Shown: positions 16,853 to 25,700 of the stretch, one piece after another
Layout of the letters: each line of letters starts with the position of its first letter
Position numbering within the stretch: the first letter of the stretch is position 1
Assembly (NCBI GenBank): GCA_002840095.1
Contig: PGZL01000017.1
Span: 1 to 41,073 of the forward strand
Direction: 5' to 3'
DNA from: Gammaproteobacteria bacterium HGW-Gammaproteobacteria-1
Lineage (GTDB): Bacteria; Pseudomonadota; Gammaproteobacteria; Thiohalomonadales; Thiohalomonadaceae
Length of the DNA stretch: 41,073 nt
Notes under the pieces: generated by a model
What the model saw: only the letters and a program-made list of their open reading frames with translations
Databases searched by the model: none
Told to the model about the DNA's origin: nothing
Position numbers and translations under genes: made by a program

Positions 16853-17617
16853 ATGGAGATTCGGGTATTGGGTTGCAGCGGTGGCATCGGGGCCGGACTC
16901 CGAACCACCTCTTTCCTGATAGACCATGACATCCTGCTGGACGCGGGAAGCGGCGTCGGGGAACTGACGCTGGACGAGATGGCGCACATCAAGCACATCT
17001 TTCTTTCCCATTCCCACCTGGATCATATCCACGCCATTCCGCTGGTGGTGGACTCGGTATTCGACCGTATCGATGCGCCGATCCTGATCCACGCCCTGCC
17101 CGACACCATCCGTGCCCTGCAGGAACACATATTCAACGGCATCATCTGGCCCGATTTCACCCGCCTGCCCCACCCGGAGCGGCCGGTGCTGCGTTTCGAA
17201 ACCATGGAGCCGGGTGAAGTGGTCGCTCTGGGCGAGCGCCAGTTCGAAATGATCCCGGTGAACCATATCGTGCCCACGGTGGGCTATCGCGTCACCACGC
17301 CGAGCGGGGTGCTGGCGTTCAGCGGCGACACCACCACCAATGACACCTTCTGGGCCGCGCTCAATGCCGGGCCGCGCCTGGACATGCTGATCGTCGAGGC
17401 CGCCTTCCCCAACGCCGAGCGGGAACTGTGCCGCATGGCGCGCCACTACTCGCCGGAAATGCTGGCCGAGGATCTGGCCAAGCTGCAGCATCGTCCGCAC
17501 GTCCTGCTGACCCACGCCAAGCCGGGGGCGGAGGATAAAATCTTCCAGGAAGCCCGTACTCTCCTCGCCGGATACGACCTCGATCACCTCACCGGCGGCG
17601 AACGCTTCACGCTATAA
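16853..17617 (+). CDS. Metallo-beta-lactamase-fold hydrolase, cyclic-nucleotide phosphodiesterase-like
   Basis: A 254-residue protein with the dinuclear-metal motif HSHLDH (His53, His55, Asp57, His58), further ligand candidates at NHIVPTVGY, FSGDTTTND and LLTHAKPG, and the N-terminal LGCSGGIGAGLRTTSFLI pattern. Overall it resembles class II 3',5'-cyclic nucleotide phosphodiesterases and RNase Z-like hydrolases. Hydrolysis of cyclic AMP is a reasonable guess, not shown. Start ATG 16853 has AGGAG 7 bases upstream; the longer open frame from 16631 overlaps the divergent promoter region. It is divergent from ypjD and ends 56 bases before ffh. Confidence 0.75.
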   Translation: MEIRVLGCSGGIGAGLRTTSFLIDHDILLDAGSGVGELTLDEMAHIKHIFLSHSHLDHIHAIPLVVDSVFDRIDAPILIHALPDTIRALQEHIFNGIIWPDFTRLPHPERPVLRFETMEPGEVVALGERQFEMIPVNHIVPTVGYRVTTPSGVLAFSGDTTTNDTFWAALNAGPRLDMLIVEAAFPNAERELCRMARHYSPEMLAEDLAKLQHRPHVLLTHAKPGAEDKIFQEARTLLAGYDLDHLTGGERFTL

Positions 17618-17618
17618 T
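17613..17618 (+). promoter_or_regulatory. Putative -10 element for ffh
   Basis: A perfect TATAAT overlaps the stop codon of the preceding gene, 56 bases before the ffh ATG. The -35 region (about 17590) is a poor match, so confidence is limited. Confidence 0.35.
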
Positions 17619-17673
17619 GCCCGCCTGATCCCGGCGCGGGCCTGCATCCCGCCATCATTCTGGAATTCGCTAC

Positions 17674-19029
17674 ATGTTCGACAGCCTCAGCGAACGGCTG
17701 ACCCGAACGCTGCGCACCCTGCGCGGCGCCGGTCGCCTTACCGAAGACAACATCAAGGACACCCTGCGCGAAGTGCGCATGGCGCTGCTGGAGGCGGACG
17801 TCGCCCTGCCGGTGGTGCGCGACTTCATCGAGCAGGTGCGCGTGCGCGCCGTGGGCCAGGAGGTGATGAGCAGCCTCACCCCCGGCCAGGTGCTGGTCAA
17901 GATCGTCCACGACGAACTGGTGCGGCTGATGGGCGAGGCCCACACCGGCCTCAACCTCAACGTCCGTCCCCCTGCCGTGGTGCTGATGGCCGGCCTGCAG
18001 GGCTCCGGCAAGACCACCACCGTGGGCAAGCTGGCCCGTTGGCTCAAGGGCCAGGACAAGAAGGTGCTGGTGGTCAGCGCCGACATCTACCGGCCCGCGG
18101 CCATCCAGCAGCTGAAAACCCTGGCCGGTGAGGTGGGCGTCGAGTTCTTCCCTAGTGCAACCAATCAGGACCCCGTAGCCATCGGCAGCGCGGCGGTGGA
18201 CTACGCCCGCAAGCACTATCTCGACGTGGTCATCGTCGATACCGCCGGCCGTCTGCACATCGACGCCGAGATGATGGGCGAAATCAAGCGCCTGCACGGC
18301 GCGCTGGAGCCGGCCGAGACCCTGTTCGTGGTGGACAGCATGACCGGCCAGGATGCCGCCAACACCGCCAAGGCCTTCAACGATGCGCTGCCGCTGACCG
18401 GCGTGGTGCTGACCAAGACCGACGGCGACGCCCGCGGCGGCGCCGCCCTGTCGGTGCGCCAGATCACCGGCAAGCCCATCAAGTTCCTCGGTGTGGGCGA
18501 AAAGAGCGCCGCCCTGGAACCGTTCCACCCCGACCGCGTGGCCTCCCGCATCCTGGGCATGGGCGACGTGCTGTCCCTGGTGGAGGAGATGCAGGCCAAG
18601 GTCGATCAGGAGCAGGCGGCCAAGCTCGCCCGCAAGATCGGCAAGGGCAAGGGTTTCGACCTGGCCGACTTCCGCGACCAGCTGCGCCAGATGCAGAGCA
18701 TGGGCGGCGTGGCCAGCCTGCTGGACAAGCTGCCGGGCGTCTCCGGCCTGCCCGCCTCGGTGAAGGGGCAGGTAAATGACAAGGAATTCAAGCGCCTGGA
18801 GGCGATGATCAATTCCATGACGCCGCAGGAGCGGCAGCACCCGGACCTGATCAAGGGCTCGCGCAAGCGCCGTATCGCCTCGGGGTCCGGCACCCAGGTG
18901 CAAGACGTGAACCGCCTGCTCAAACAGTTTGCCCAGATGCAGAAGATGATGAAAAAGATGTCCGGCGGCGGCATGGCCAAGATGATGCGTGCCCTCAAGG
19001 GACGCATGCCGCCGGGGATGCCGTTCTAG
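17674..19029 (+). CDS. ffh: Signal recognition particle protein
   Basis: GTPase that with 4.5S RNA delivers nascent membrane proteins to FtsY and SecYEG. The 451-residue product has the N domain (1-~90), the G domain with P-loop GLQGSGKTTTVGKLA from about 107, DTAGRLHID, TKTDGDARGGAAL and the closing GVGEK, and the Met-rich M domain ending MMKKMSGGGMAKMMRALKG. Length and motifs are standard. It precedes rpsP, as in most gammaproteobacteria. Confidence 0.98.
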   Translation: MFDSLSERLTRTLRTLRGAGRLTEDNIKDTLREVRMALLEADVALPVVRDFIEQVRVRAVGQEVMSSLTPGQVLVKIVHDELVRLMGEAHTGLNLNVRPPAVVLMAGLQGSGKTTTVGKLARWLKGQDKKVLVVSADIYRPAAIQQLKTLAGEVGVEFFPSATNQDPVAIGSAAVDYARKHYLDVVIVDTAGRLHIDAEMMGEIKRLHGALEPAETLFVVDSMTGQDAANTAKAFNDALPLTGVVLTKTDGDARGGAALSVRQITGKPIKFLGVGEKSAALEPFHPDRVASRILGMGDVLSLVEEMQAKVDQEQAAKLARKIGKGKGFDLADFRDQLRQMQSMGGVASLLDKLPGVSGLPASVKGQVNDKEFKRLEAMINSMTPQERQHPDLIKGSRKRRIASGSGTQVQDVNRLLKQFAQMQKMMKKMSGGGMAKMMRALKGRMPPGMPF

Positions 19030-19077
19030 GCGGGAAGGCCTTTTGTTGCGCCTCTTTGTTTTTTCCCGGCTCTGGCA

Positions 19078-19121
19078 TAGAATAGGCGGCTTTCCGCCGT
19101 GGGCCGCTCTGTCAGCGGCCC
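19078..19121 (+). promoter_or_regulatory. Putative rpsP promoter and leader hairpin
   Basis: TAGAAT (19078-19083) could be a -10 box with a weak TTGTTT 16 bases upstream. It is followed by an 8-bp perfect hairpin GGGCCGCT / AGCGGCCC (19101-19108 and 19114-19121) and a T/G-rich run before the rpsP start at 19155. The hairpin could be a leader attenuator, which is inferred from position only. Confidence 0.35.
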
Positions 19122-19154
19122 CGTTTGTTTGTGTATACGAGGATTTTTCAGGCA

Positions 19155-19394
19155 ATGGTCACTATCCGCATGGCACGTGGCGGCGCCAAGAAGCGCCCGT
19201 TCTACCACATCGTCGTCACCGACAGCCGTAACCGTCGTGACGGCCGCTTCATTGAGCGCCTTGGTTTCTTCAACCCGGTTGCCACCGAGAAGGAAGAAGC
19301 GATGCGCATCAACCGCGAGCGCGTCGATTACTGGCTGTCGCAGGGCGCCCAGGCTTCCGAGCGCGTCGCCAGCCTGCTGAAGCAGAGCGCCTGA
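19155..19394 (+). CDS. rpsP: 30S ribosomal protein bS16
   Basis: Ribosomal protein S16, needed for 30S assembly. The 79-residue protein begins [20 protein letters not shown] and has [19 protein letters not shown] and the [11 protein letters not shown] segment typical of the family. ATG 19155 was chosen by family alignment; a start at 19125 would add ten unrelated residues. First gene of rpsP-rimM-trmD-rplS. Confidence 0.98.
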   Translation: MVTIRMARGGAKKRPFYHIVVTDSRNRRDGRFIERLGFFNPVATEKEEAMRINRERVDYWLSQGAQASERVASLLKQSA

Positions 19395-19437
19395 TTCCGC
19401 TTGTGCCATCGACGGGGGCCGCACGGCCTGTGCGCTG

Positions 19438-19950
19438 ATGGTTGATTCGGAGCAGGACACGCACATCATCGTGGGCCGCATCGCCGGCCTGTTCGGTGTG
19501 CGCGGCTGGGTGCGCATTTACTCGCACACCCAGCCGCTGGACAACATCCTCGGCTATACACCCTGGCTGCTGTTGCAGGGTGGACGCTGGGTACCGGTGA
19601 AACACCTGGACGGACGCATCCACGGCAAGGGCATCGTGGCGCAGCTGGAAGGGATAGACGACCGTGACGCGGCGGCGGCGCTGATAGGCTGTGACATCGC
19701 CATCGAGCGCAGCCAGCTGGCCCGGACGGCGCCGGACGAGGTTTACTGGGCCGACTTGATCGGCCTCAAGGTGGTAACGCTGGACGGCGTCGAACTGGGG
19801 GTGGTCGACCACCTGCTCGAGACCGGCGCCAACGACGTGGTGGTGGTACAGGGCGAGCGCGAGCGCCTGCTGCCCTACGTGGAGCAGGTGATCCATGAGG
19901 TGGATCTGGCCGGCGGCGTGCTGCGGGTCGACTGGGACCCTGATTTCTGA
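19438..19950 (+). CDS. rimM: Ribosome maturation factor RimM
   Basis: 16S rRNA processing and 30S head assembly factor that binds S19. The 170-residue protein has the N-terminal RimM domain ([20 protein letters not shown], about 11-30) and the C-terminal PRC-barrel with [13 protein letters not shown] near 100 and the ending [20 protein letters not shown]. Second gene of the S16 operon; standard length. Confidence 0.96.
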   Translation: MVDSEQDTHIIVGRIAGLFGVRGWVRIYSHTQPLDNILGYTPWLLLQGGRWVPVKHLDGRIHGKGIVAQLEGIDDRDAAAALIGCDIAIERSQLARTAPDEVYWADLIGLKVVTLDGVELGVVDHLLETGANDVVVVQGERERLLPYVEQVIHEVDLAGGVLRVDWDPDF

Positions 19951-19961
19951 GCCCGGCCCCG

Positions 19962-20705
19962 ATGCGCATCGACGTTGTCACGCTGTTTCCGCCGATGTTC
20001 GATGCCCTGACCTGCCACGGCGTGACGGGACGGGCGGTGAAGCGGGAGATTTTGCGGCTGGCCCTGTGGAATCCGCGCGATTTCACCTGTGACAACCACC
20101 GCACCGTCGACGATCGCCCATACGGCGGCGGGCCGGGAATGGTGATGCTGGCGCAGCCGCTGCGCGAGGCGGTACAGGCGGCGCGCGTCGCGGATGCCGA
20201 GCCGGCCCACGTGGTCTATCTGTCGCCCCAGGGGCGACCGCTGGACCAGGCCGGCGTGGAACAGCTGGCCACGCGGCGGCGCCTGTTGCTGATTGCCGGG
20301 CGTTACGAAGGGATAGACGAACGCTTCATTGAAGCGGAAGTGGATGAGGAGTGGTCCATCGGTGACTACGTCCTTTCCGGCGGCGAACTGGCCGCGATGG
20401 TGCTGGTCGATGCCGTCGCCCGCCTGCTGCCCGGTGTGCTGGGCCACGAGGCCTCCGCCGCGCAGGACTCCTTCGCCGGCGGCCTGCTGGATTGCCCGCA
20501 CTACACCCGGCCCGAGGTGTGGGAAGGGCAGGCGGTCCCGGCGGTGTTGCTGTCGGGCGACCACGCGGCGATAGCCCGCTGGCGCATGCAGCAGGCGCTG
20601 GGGCGGACCTGGCTGCGGCGGCCCGAGTTGCTGGAGCGGCTGGAACTGAGCGGCGAACAGCGCAAACTGCTCGCGGATTTTATCCGCGAGCATGAACAAA
20701 ATTGA
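19962..20705 (+). CDS. trmD: tRNA (guanine37-N1)-methyltransferase
   Basis: SPOUT-class methyltransferase that makes m1G37 next to the anticodon and prevents +1 frameshifting. The 247-residue product shows [41 protein letters not shown] and the knotted cofactor site [11 protein letters not shown] with [17 protein letters not shown]. Starts 12 bases after rimM. The 3' end contains a 9-bp perfect hairpin (20670-20690, CTCGCGGAT/ATCCGCGAG) just before the rplS promoter region. Confidence 0.97.
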   Translation: MRIDVVTLFPPMFDALTCHGVTGRAVKREILRLALWNPRDFTCDNHRTVDDRPYGGGPGMVMLAQPLREAVQAARVADAEPAHVVYLSPQGRPLDQAGVEQLATRRRLLLIAGRYEGIDERFIEAEVDEEWSIGDYVLSGGELAAMVLVDAVARLLPGVLGHEASAAQDSFAGGLLDCPHYTRPEVWEGQAVPAVLLSGDHAAIARWRMQQALGRTWLRRPELLERLELSGEQRKLLADFIREHEQN

Positions 20706-20720
20706 TTCTATGTGTATAAT
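20693..20720 (+). promoter_or_regulatory. Putative internal promoter for rplS
   Basis: TATAAT at 20715-20720 with TGAACA (4/6 match to TTGACA) 16 bases upstream, placed between trmD and rplS. This would give L19 extra expression beyond the operon transcript. It is preceded by a perfect 9-bp hairpin in the end of trmD. Confidence 0.5.
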
Positions 20721-20747
20721 GCGGCGGATTTTTCCGGAGAACGTGTC

Positions 20748-21092
20748 ATGAGCAACATAATCGAACAACTTGAAGCCGAACAGATGAGCCGTGAGGTGCC
20801 GGAATTCGGCCCCGGTGACACGGTTGTGGTGCAGGTGAAGGTAAAGGAAGGCAACCGCGAGCGTCTGCAGGCGTTCGAGGGTGTGGTGATTGCCAAGCGC
20901 AATCGCGGCCTGAACTCCGCGTTCACCGTGCGCAAGCTGTCCCATGGCGAAGGCGTGGAGCGCGTGTTCCAGACCTACAGCCCGGCCATCGCCGCCATCG
21001 AAGTGAAGCGCCGTGGCGACGTCAGCCGCGCCAAGCTCTACTACCTGCGCGGCCGTACCGGCAAGTCGGCCCGCATCAAAGAGAAGCTGTAA
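20748..21092 (+). CDS. rplS: 50S ribosomal protein bL19
   Basis: Ribosomal protein L19 at the 30S-50S interface. The 114-residue product starts [20 protein letters not shown] and has the conserved [32 protein letters not shown] and the ending [23 protein letters not shown] 20748 was chosen over the upstream in-frame start at 20712, which overlaps the -10 box. A strong terminator follows at 21160. Confidence 0.98.
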   Translation: MSNIIEQLEAEQMSREVPEFGPGDTVVVQVKVKEGNRERLQAFEGVVIAKRNRGLNSAFTVRKLSHGEGVERVFQTYSPAIAAIEVKRRGDVSRAKLYYLRGRTGKSARIKEKL

Positions 21093-21143
21093 GCTGTGCC
21101 TTCCTGCCCACTTCGCGTGGCGCAGGGGTTTAGATACGGTGCC

Positions 21144-22937
21144 ATGGCTGCGCTGACGAAAAGCGGACGCCACCCCAGCGGTGGCGTCCGCTTTTTGCAT
21201 TGGTGGCGCCGGCTGGCACTGCTGCTGGCCCTGCTTTCCGGCACGGCGGCGGCCAATACGCTGGCGCAGCTGGAAAACCTGGCGGCCGGCGGAGCGCCGC
21301 GGCTGGCGCTGGCGCTGTTGCAGGCACAGCAGCCGTCCTGGCAGGAGGATCCCTCCGGCTGGATGGGCTGGGAGCAGAGCCGGGTACAGCTCCTCGCCGC
21401 CGGCGGCGACTGGCAGACCCTGCACGACCGGCTGTTGCAGGTTCCCCCCGATGCCTCCCCCGAATTTCTCCGCTGGACCCGCACCTGGCGTGCCCGCGCC
21501 CTGATCGAGTTGGGCCGGGGCGGCCCCGCACGTGATCTGCTGCGCCCCCTGTTGTGGGACGGCGCCGGCAACGCCGTCGAAGTGACGGCCTGGCGGCGCC
21601 TGGTGATCCAGAGTTACCGCGCCGACGGCCGCGGCGACGACGCCTATGCGGCGATGCTGCGCTACCGTCACGACTACGGCCGCGGCGGCGAGGAAGATGC
21701 GCTGCTCAGCGCCAAGGTATTGCTGGGGCAGGGGCGTGCGGCGGACGCCGTGGAATCTCTCCATGGCCTGGAGCAGGGCGAGGCCCGCACCCTGCGGCTG
21801 CTGGCCCTGCTGCGCAGCGGCCAGTGGGAGGGCAAGCGGGTGCTGCGCGAGGTCCGCGTCCTGTTGCGCGACAAGACCTTGCCGCCACTGTTGCGCCAGC
21901 AGGCCGAGGCCGTTGCCGCCGAGGCCGCCGCGGCCGCCGCCGATCCGGCAGCCCAGGCCATCGCCCTGGAACACCTGTTTTCCAGATTCCGCAAGACGCC
22001 GCTGGACCGCGAACTGTTCACCGTTTCCCCCGACGACCTGTGGCAGGCCTACCTGACCTATGCCCGCCAGGTGGGCAACCGCGAGCAGCTGCTGATCGGC
22101 GACGACGCGGCCTGGCTGGCCAAGGCGCAGGAGGCGGGGCGCATGTACCCCATCCGCGTGCGCTCCATTCATGCCCTGCTGGCGTTGCACGGCGCCGGCG
22201 AGGAGTCGCGCCGGCAGAGCCATGCGGCGCTGGTGGAGAATCTGCTGCAACAGGAGGACGGTACCGAACTGGTGCATCAGCTGTACCTGGCGTCGGCGCG
22301 CTTCGCCGCCGCGGGCAGCGTACCGGAAGTGGTGCGCCGCACCCTGCTCGATACGGTGATCGCCGCGGGGGACCTGCCCCTGGCGGCGCGCCTGCTGGCC
22401 GGCCTGGATGAGCCGCCACCGGGGGCCGACCGGGTGATGTGGCGCCTGCGCCAGGCGCGGGTGTCTTTGCTGGGCGGCGATTACGCCCAAGCGGGCACGA
22501 TACTGGAGGAAATGACTGCCGCCAGCGCCGGGCTGTCGCGTCCGGAGCTGGATCGCCTGATCCAGGTGTTGTTCGACCTGCAGACCGTGGGCGAGCACGA
22601 TGCGGCTTTCCGCCTGTTCGGCTTGTTGCTGGAACAGGTGCAGGATCTGCAACTCAAGCGCGAGCTGTGGTACTGGATGGCCGATTCGCGCCTGGCGCAG
22701 TCGCGCCCGCTGGAGGCGGCGGCGCTTTACTTGCGCTCAGCCATGGTGCCGCAGCCGCAGTCGCTGGACCCCTGGGGCCAGACCGCCCGCTACCAGGCGG
22801 CGCAGGCGCTGGCCAAGGCCGGGTTGGCGGAGGACGCGCGCACGCTGTACGAGCAACTGCTGGCGGGGACCGACGATCCGGGACGGCGCGCCGTGCTGCG
22901 GCGTGACCTGCAACAACTGCTGCTGGTGAAGCCGTGA
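21144..22937 (+). CDS. Exported helical-repeat (TPR-like) protein
   Basis: A protein of about 580-597 residues with an N-terminal signal peptide (RRLALLLALLSGTAAANT) and then continuous Ala/Leu/Arg-rich helical pairs typical of TPR or SEL1-like solenoids (for example ALALLQAQQPSWQ, AVESLHGLEQGEARTLRLL, AAALYLRSAMVP). It is probably periplasmic and mediates protein contacts; no catalytic motif is seen. The start is ambiguous. ATG 21144 lies upstream of a strong terminator hairpin inside the frame, while a TTG at 21195, on the end of the hairpin T-run, would give a tight signal peptide beginning MHWWRRLALLL. The stop overlaps the GTG of ogt, coupling the two. Confidence 0.75.
   Translation: MAALTKSGRHPSGGVRFLHWWRRLALLLALLSGTAAANTLAQLENLAAGGAPRLALALLQAQQPSWQEDPSGWMGWEQSRVQLLAAGGDWQTLHDRLLQVPPDASPEFLRWTRTWRARALIELGRGGPARDLLRPLLWDGAGNAVEVTAWRRLVIQSYRADGRGDDAYAAMLRYRHDYGRGGEEDALLSAKVLLGQGRAADAVESLHGLEQGEARTLRLLALLRSGQWEGKRVLREVRVLLRDKTLPPLLRQQAEAVAAEAAAAAADPAAQAIALEHLFSRFRKTPLDRELFTVSPDDLWQAYLTYARQVGNREQLLIGDDAAWLAKAQEAGRMYPIRVRSIHALLALHGAGEESRRQSHAALVENLLQQEDGTELVHQLYLASARFAAAGSVPEVVRRTLLDTVIAAGDLPLAARLLAGLDEPPPGADRVMWRLRQARVSLLGGDYAQAGTILEEMTAASAGLSRPELDRLIQVLFDLQTVGEHDAAFRLFGLLLEQVQDLQLKRELWYWMADSRLAQSRPLEAAALYLRSAMVPQPQSLDPWGQTARYQAAQALAKAGLAEDARTLYEQLLAGTDDPGRRAVLRRDLQQLLLVKP
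21160..21196 (+). terminator. Strong intrinsic terminator after rplS
   Basis: A perfect 15-bp stem (21160-21174 and 21180-21194, core GCGGACGCCACC) with loop CCAGC, ending in TTTTT (21192-21196). It closes the rpsP-rimM-trmD-rplS operon, 68 bases after the rplS stop. It overlaps the 5' end of the open frame of the exported repeat protein. Confidence 0.9.
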
Positions 22938-23416
22938 CGGTACCGGGCTGGTCCGCGATCATCGCTACGCCCTTGCCGGACGGCTGGCGCTTCGGCATCC
23001 GTTGCGACGGCGCGGCCGTATACGAAACCGAGTTTCTGCCCGCCGCCACACCGCTACAGGCGCCGGACAGCGAGTGCGCGCGCCGGGCCGTGGCCGACGT
23101 GCAACGTTATTTCGCTGCGGGACAAAGCGTGCCCGCGATCGCGCTGGCGCCGCACGGCACGCCGTTCCAGCAGCGGGTGTGGCAGGCCTTGCGCGCCATC
23201 CCGCCGGGACAGCCGTACAGCTATGGCGAGTTGGCGCACCGGCTGGGCAGCAGTCCCCGCGCCGTGGCCGGCGCCTGCCGCGCCAACCCCATTCCTCTGC
23301 TCATACCCTGTCACCGTGTCGTCGCGGCCCACGGCCCCGGCGGCTTCATGGGGGCGACGAAAGGCGAACCGCTGCGCTTGAAGAACTGGCTGCTGGAACA
23401 TGAAGCCGCAGACTGA
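22934..23416 (+). CDS. ogt: Methylated-DNA-protein cysteine methyltransferase
   Basis: Suicide repair enzyme that takes the alkyl group from O6-alkylguanine onto its own cysteine. The 160-residue product has the active-site PCHRV with Cys126, the preceding helix-turn-helix (PYSYGELAHRLGSSPRAVAGAC) and the recognition Arg-Ala-Asn (RANPIPLLIP). The N-terminal domain is short, as in Ogt-type rather than Ada-type proteins. GTG start at 22934 overlaps the upstream stop (GTGA), and its 3' end overlaps xerD by 17 bases. Confidence 0.92.
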   Translation: MTVPGWSAIIATPLPDGWRFGIRCDGAAVYETEFLPAATPLQAPDSECARRAVADVQRYFAAGQSVPAIALAPHGTPFQQRVWQALRAIPPGQPYSYGELAHRLGSSPRAVAGACRANPIPLLIPCHRVVAAHGPGGFMGATKGEPLRLKNWLLEHEAAD

Positions 23417-24311
23417 GGCCCAGGCCGATCCGCTGCTCGAGCGTTTTCTCGATGCACTGTGGATGGAGCGCGGTCTGAGCGACCACACCCTGGCCGCCTA
23501 TCGCCGCGATCTGCAGGGTCTGGCCCGGTGGCTGGATACCCAGGCGGTGGACGGGCTGGCGGCGGCGGCGCGGCAGGATCTGCTCGGCTATCTGCACAGC
23601 CGGGTCGCCGCCGGGGCGCAGCCGCGTACCACCGCCCGCCTGCTTTCCAGCCTGCGTCGCTTCTACCGCTATCTGGTGCGCGAGCAACTGCTCACCGACG
23701 ATCCCAGCGCCCGCATCGACAGCCCCAAGCTGGGGCGGGGTCTGCCCAAGGCGCTGACCGAGGCGGAGGTGGAATCCCTGCTGGCGGCGCCGGATATCGG
23801 CGAACCGCTGGGCCTGCGCGATCGCGCCATGCTTGAGGTCATCTATGCCAGCGGCCTGCGCGTATCGGAACTGGTCAGCCTGGAGATGTACCGTGTCAGT
23901 CTGCAACAGGGCGTGGTGCGGGTACTCGGCAAGGGCAGCAAGGAGCGGCTGGTGCCCCTGGGCGAGGAGGCCGTGAGCTGGTTGGAGCGCTATCTGGCCG
24001 AGGGACGGCCGGCGCTGGTGCAGGGACAGGCAACCGCCGCGCTGTTCCCCACCCGGCGCGGCGAGGCGATGACCCGGCAGGCCTTCTGGTACCTGATCAA
24101 GCGCTATGCCCGCCAGGCGGGCATCAACTCCCACCTGTCGCCGCATACCCTGCGCCATGCCTTTGCCACCCACCTGCTCAACCACGGCGCCGACCTGCGC
24201 GTGGTGCAGATGCTGCTCGGCCACAGCAGCCTGTCCACCACGCAGATCTACACCCACGTGGCCCGCGAGCGTCTCAAGGCCCTGCATGCGCAGCATCATC
24301 CACGGGGGTGA
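23400..24311 (+). CDS. xerD: Site-specific tyrosine recombinase XerD
   Basis: Tyrosine recombinase that, with XerC and FtsK, resolves chromosome dimers at dif. The 303-residue product has the N-terminal SAM-like core-binding domain (about 10-98) and the catalytic domain with the full set of residues: Arg154 (GLRVSEL), Lys178 (GKGSKERLVPLG), His249-x-x-Arg252 (HTLRHAFATHLL), His275 (LLGHSSL) and Tyr284 (TTQIYTHV). It resembles XerD more than XerC in its N-terminus and in its proximity to dsbC. The start overlaps ogt; no xerC or dif is in the window. Confidence 0.93.
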   Translation: MKPQTEAQADPLLERFLDALWMERGLSDHTLAAYRRDLQGLARWLDTQAVDGLAAAARQDLLGYLHSRVAAGAQPRTTARLLSSLRRFYRYLVREQLLTDDPSARIDSPKLGRGLPKALTEAEVESLLAAPDIGEPLGLRDRAMLEVIYASGLRVSELVSLEMYRVSLQQGVVRVLGKGSKERLVPLGEEAVSWLERYLAEGRPALVQGQATAALFPTRRGEAMTRQAFWYLIKRYARQAGINSHLSPHTLRHAFATHLLNHGADLRVVQMLLGHSSLSTTQIYTHVARERLKALHAQHHPRG

Positions 24312-24428
24312 TTGGGCCGATGGAGTAAGATACCCCGGCGGTCGCTGGGGGGGGAACGAACACCAGCGGTATGAGTCCAACACCGGCAGGAACGGTTTGA
24401 ATGCCGTCGCAGTTGCATGGCGTTGGAT

Positions 24429-24446
24429 ATGAAATGATCATTTCAT
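24429..24446. promoter_or_regulatory. Perfect 18-bp palindrome upstream of yajQ (possible operator)
   Basis: ATGAAATGATCATTTCAT is a perfect dyad in otherwise GC-rich surroundings, 29 bases before the yajQ start. An A/T-rich perfect palindrome placed here is a likely transcription-factor site. It shares some bases with a Fur box (TGAxAATxATTxTCA form) but the spacing differs, so I do not name the regulator. The remaining 24312-24474 spacer shows no gene. Confidence 0.4.
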
Positions 24447-24474
24447 TCTGATATGCAAAGACCCGAGGAACGTC

Positions 24475-24957
24475 ATGCCTTCTTTCGACATTGTTTCTGA
24501 AATCGACAAACACGAATTGGTCAATGCCATAGACCAGACCAACCGCGAGGTGGACAACCGCTTCGACTTCAAGGGCGCCGATGCCAAGGTCGAGCAGGAA
24601 GAGGCCGCCTTGCTGTTGCAGGCGCAGAACGATTTCCAGATCAAGCAGATGAAGGACATTCTGTACCAGCGCATGGCCAAGCGCGGCATCGACATCAAGT
24701 GCCTGGAGGAAGAGGAGATCGAGACGGCCAATATGCGCTGCCGCCAGCGCATCAAGGTGCGTCAGGGCATCGACAAGGAGCAGGCCAAGGAGATCGTGCG
24801 CAAGCTGAAGGACAGCAAGATCAAGGTGCAGGCGGCGGTACAGGGCGAGCAGGTGCGCGTCACCGGCAAAAAGCGTGACGACTTGCAGGAAGCCATCGCT
24901 CTGCTGCGTGGAGCCGAGCTGGCCATCCCGCTGCAGTTCAACAATTTTCGCGACTGA
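24475..24957 (+). CDS. yajQ: YajQ-family nucleotide-binding protein
   Basis: A 160-residue cytoplasmic protein with the two ferredoxin-like YajQ domains (DUF520): MPSFDIVSEIDKHELVNAID, then NRFDFKG and the C-terminal GKKRDDLQEAIALLRGAEL ending PLQFNNFRD. Family members have been reported to bind c-di-GMP and act with transcription factors in Xanthomonas and Pseudomonas; others bind nucleotides or RNA. It lies 164 bases after xerD and 21 before dsbC. Confidence 0.95.
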   Translation: MPSFDIVSEIDKHELVNAIDQTNREVDNRFDFKGADAKVEQEEAALLLQAQNDFQIKQMKDILYQRMAKRGIDIKCLEEEEIETANMRCRQRIKVRQGIDKEQAKEIVRKLKDSKIKVQAAVQGEQVRVTGKKRDDLQEAIALLRGAELAIPLQFNNFRD

Positions 24958-24977
24958 AACATCACAGGAACTCTTCA

Positions 24978-25700
24978 ATGAATCGTTTGTTTATTCTTGT
25001 ACTGCTTGCCCTGTCCGTCGTTGCCGCACCGCTGCAGGCCGACGAGGTTGCCACGATCCGTGCCGCTGTGGAGGGCATGATCCCTGGGCAGGCGCCGGAC
25101 AGCATCAAGCCGGCGCCCGTCGCCGGCCTGTACGAAGTCGTCTACGGCACGCGCATGTTCTATGTGTCGGGCGACGGCCGTCACCTGATCAGCGGCGATC
25201 TGTTCGACCTGCAACAGCGCAGCAATCTCACCGAGGCTTGGCGCGGCAAGGCGCGCGTGGCGGCGCTCAATGACAACGCTGCGTCGATGATCGTCTATCC
25301 GGCGCGCGGCAAGGCCAAGCATACCCTGACCATATTCACCGACATCGACTGTACCTACTGCCGCAAGCTGCACGCCGGCATGAAGGAGATGAACGACCTG
25401 GGCATCACCGTGCGTTACCTGGCCTTCCCCCGCGCGGGCATCCCGTCGCCGTCCTATGACAAGGCGGTGTCGGTGTGGTGTGCCGCCGATCGCAACAAGG
25501 CGATGGATCAGGCCAAGAATGAGGACAAGGTGGGCAAGAACACCTGCGACAACAATCCGGTGGCCGCGCATCTGGCCATGGGCCAATCCTTCGGCATCAG
25601 CGCAACCCCGACCCTGGTGCTGGACGACGGCACCATCATCCCCGGCTATCTGCCGCCGCAGCGGCTGTTGCAGGAACTGGATGGCATGCGCCAACAGTAG
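24978..25700 (+). CDS. dsbC: Thiol:disulfide interchange protein DsbC
   Basis: Periplasmic disulfide isomerase. The 240-residue precursor has a signal peptide (RLFILVLLALSVVAAPLQADE), the N-terminal dimerisation domain (about 25-85), and the thioredoxin domain with active-site CTYC at 125-128 and the cis-Pro region SATPTLVL. A second Cys pair (VWCAADRN and KNTCDNN) matches the structural disulfide of E. coli DsbC. The xerD-dsbC neighbourhood is conserved in gammaproteobacteria, with yajQ between them here. The stop codon is the first base pairs of a GATACAAG repeat element. Confidence 0.95.
   Translation: MNRLFILVLLALSVVAAPLQADEVATIRAAVEGMIPGQAPDSIKPAPVAGLYEVVYGTRMFYVSGDGRHLISGDLFDLQQRSNLTEAWRGKARVAALNDNAASMIVYPARGKAKHTLTIFTDIDCTYCRKLHAGMKEMNDLGITVRYLAFPRAGIPSPSYDKAVSVWCAADRNKAMDQAKNEDKVGKNTCDNNPVAAHLAMGQSFGISATPTLVLDDGTIIPGYLPPQRLLQELDGMRQQ

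Noticed and set aside
24429-24446. Palindrome considered as a Fur box.
   Set aside because: Only partial match to the 19-bp Fur consensus and different half-site spacing; left as an unassigned operator.
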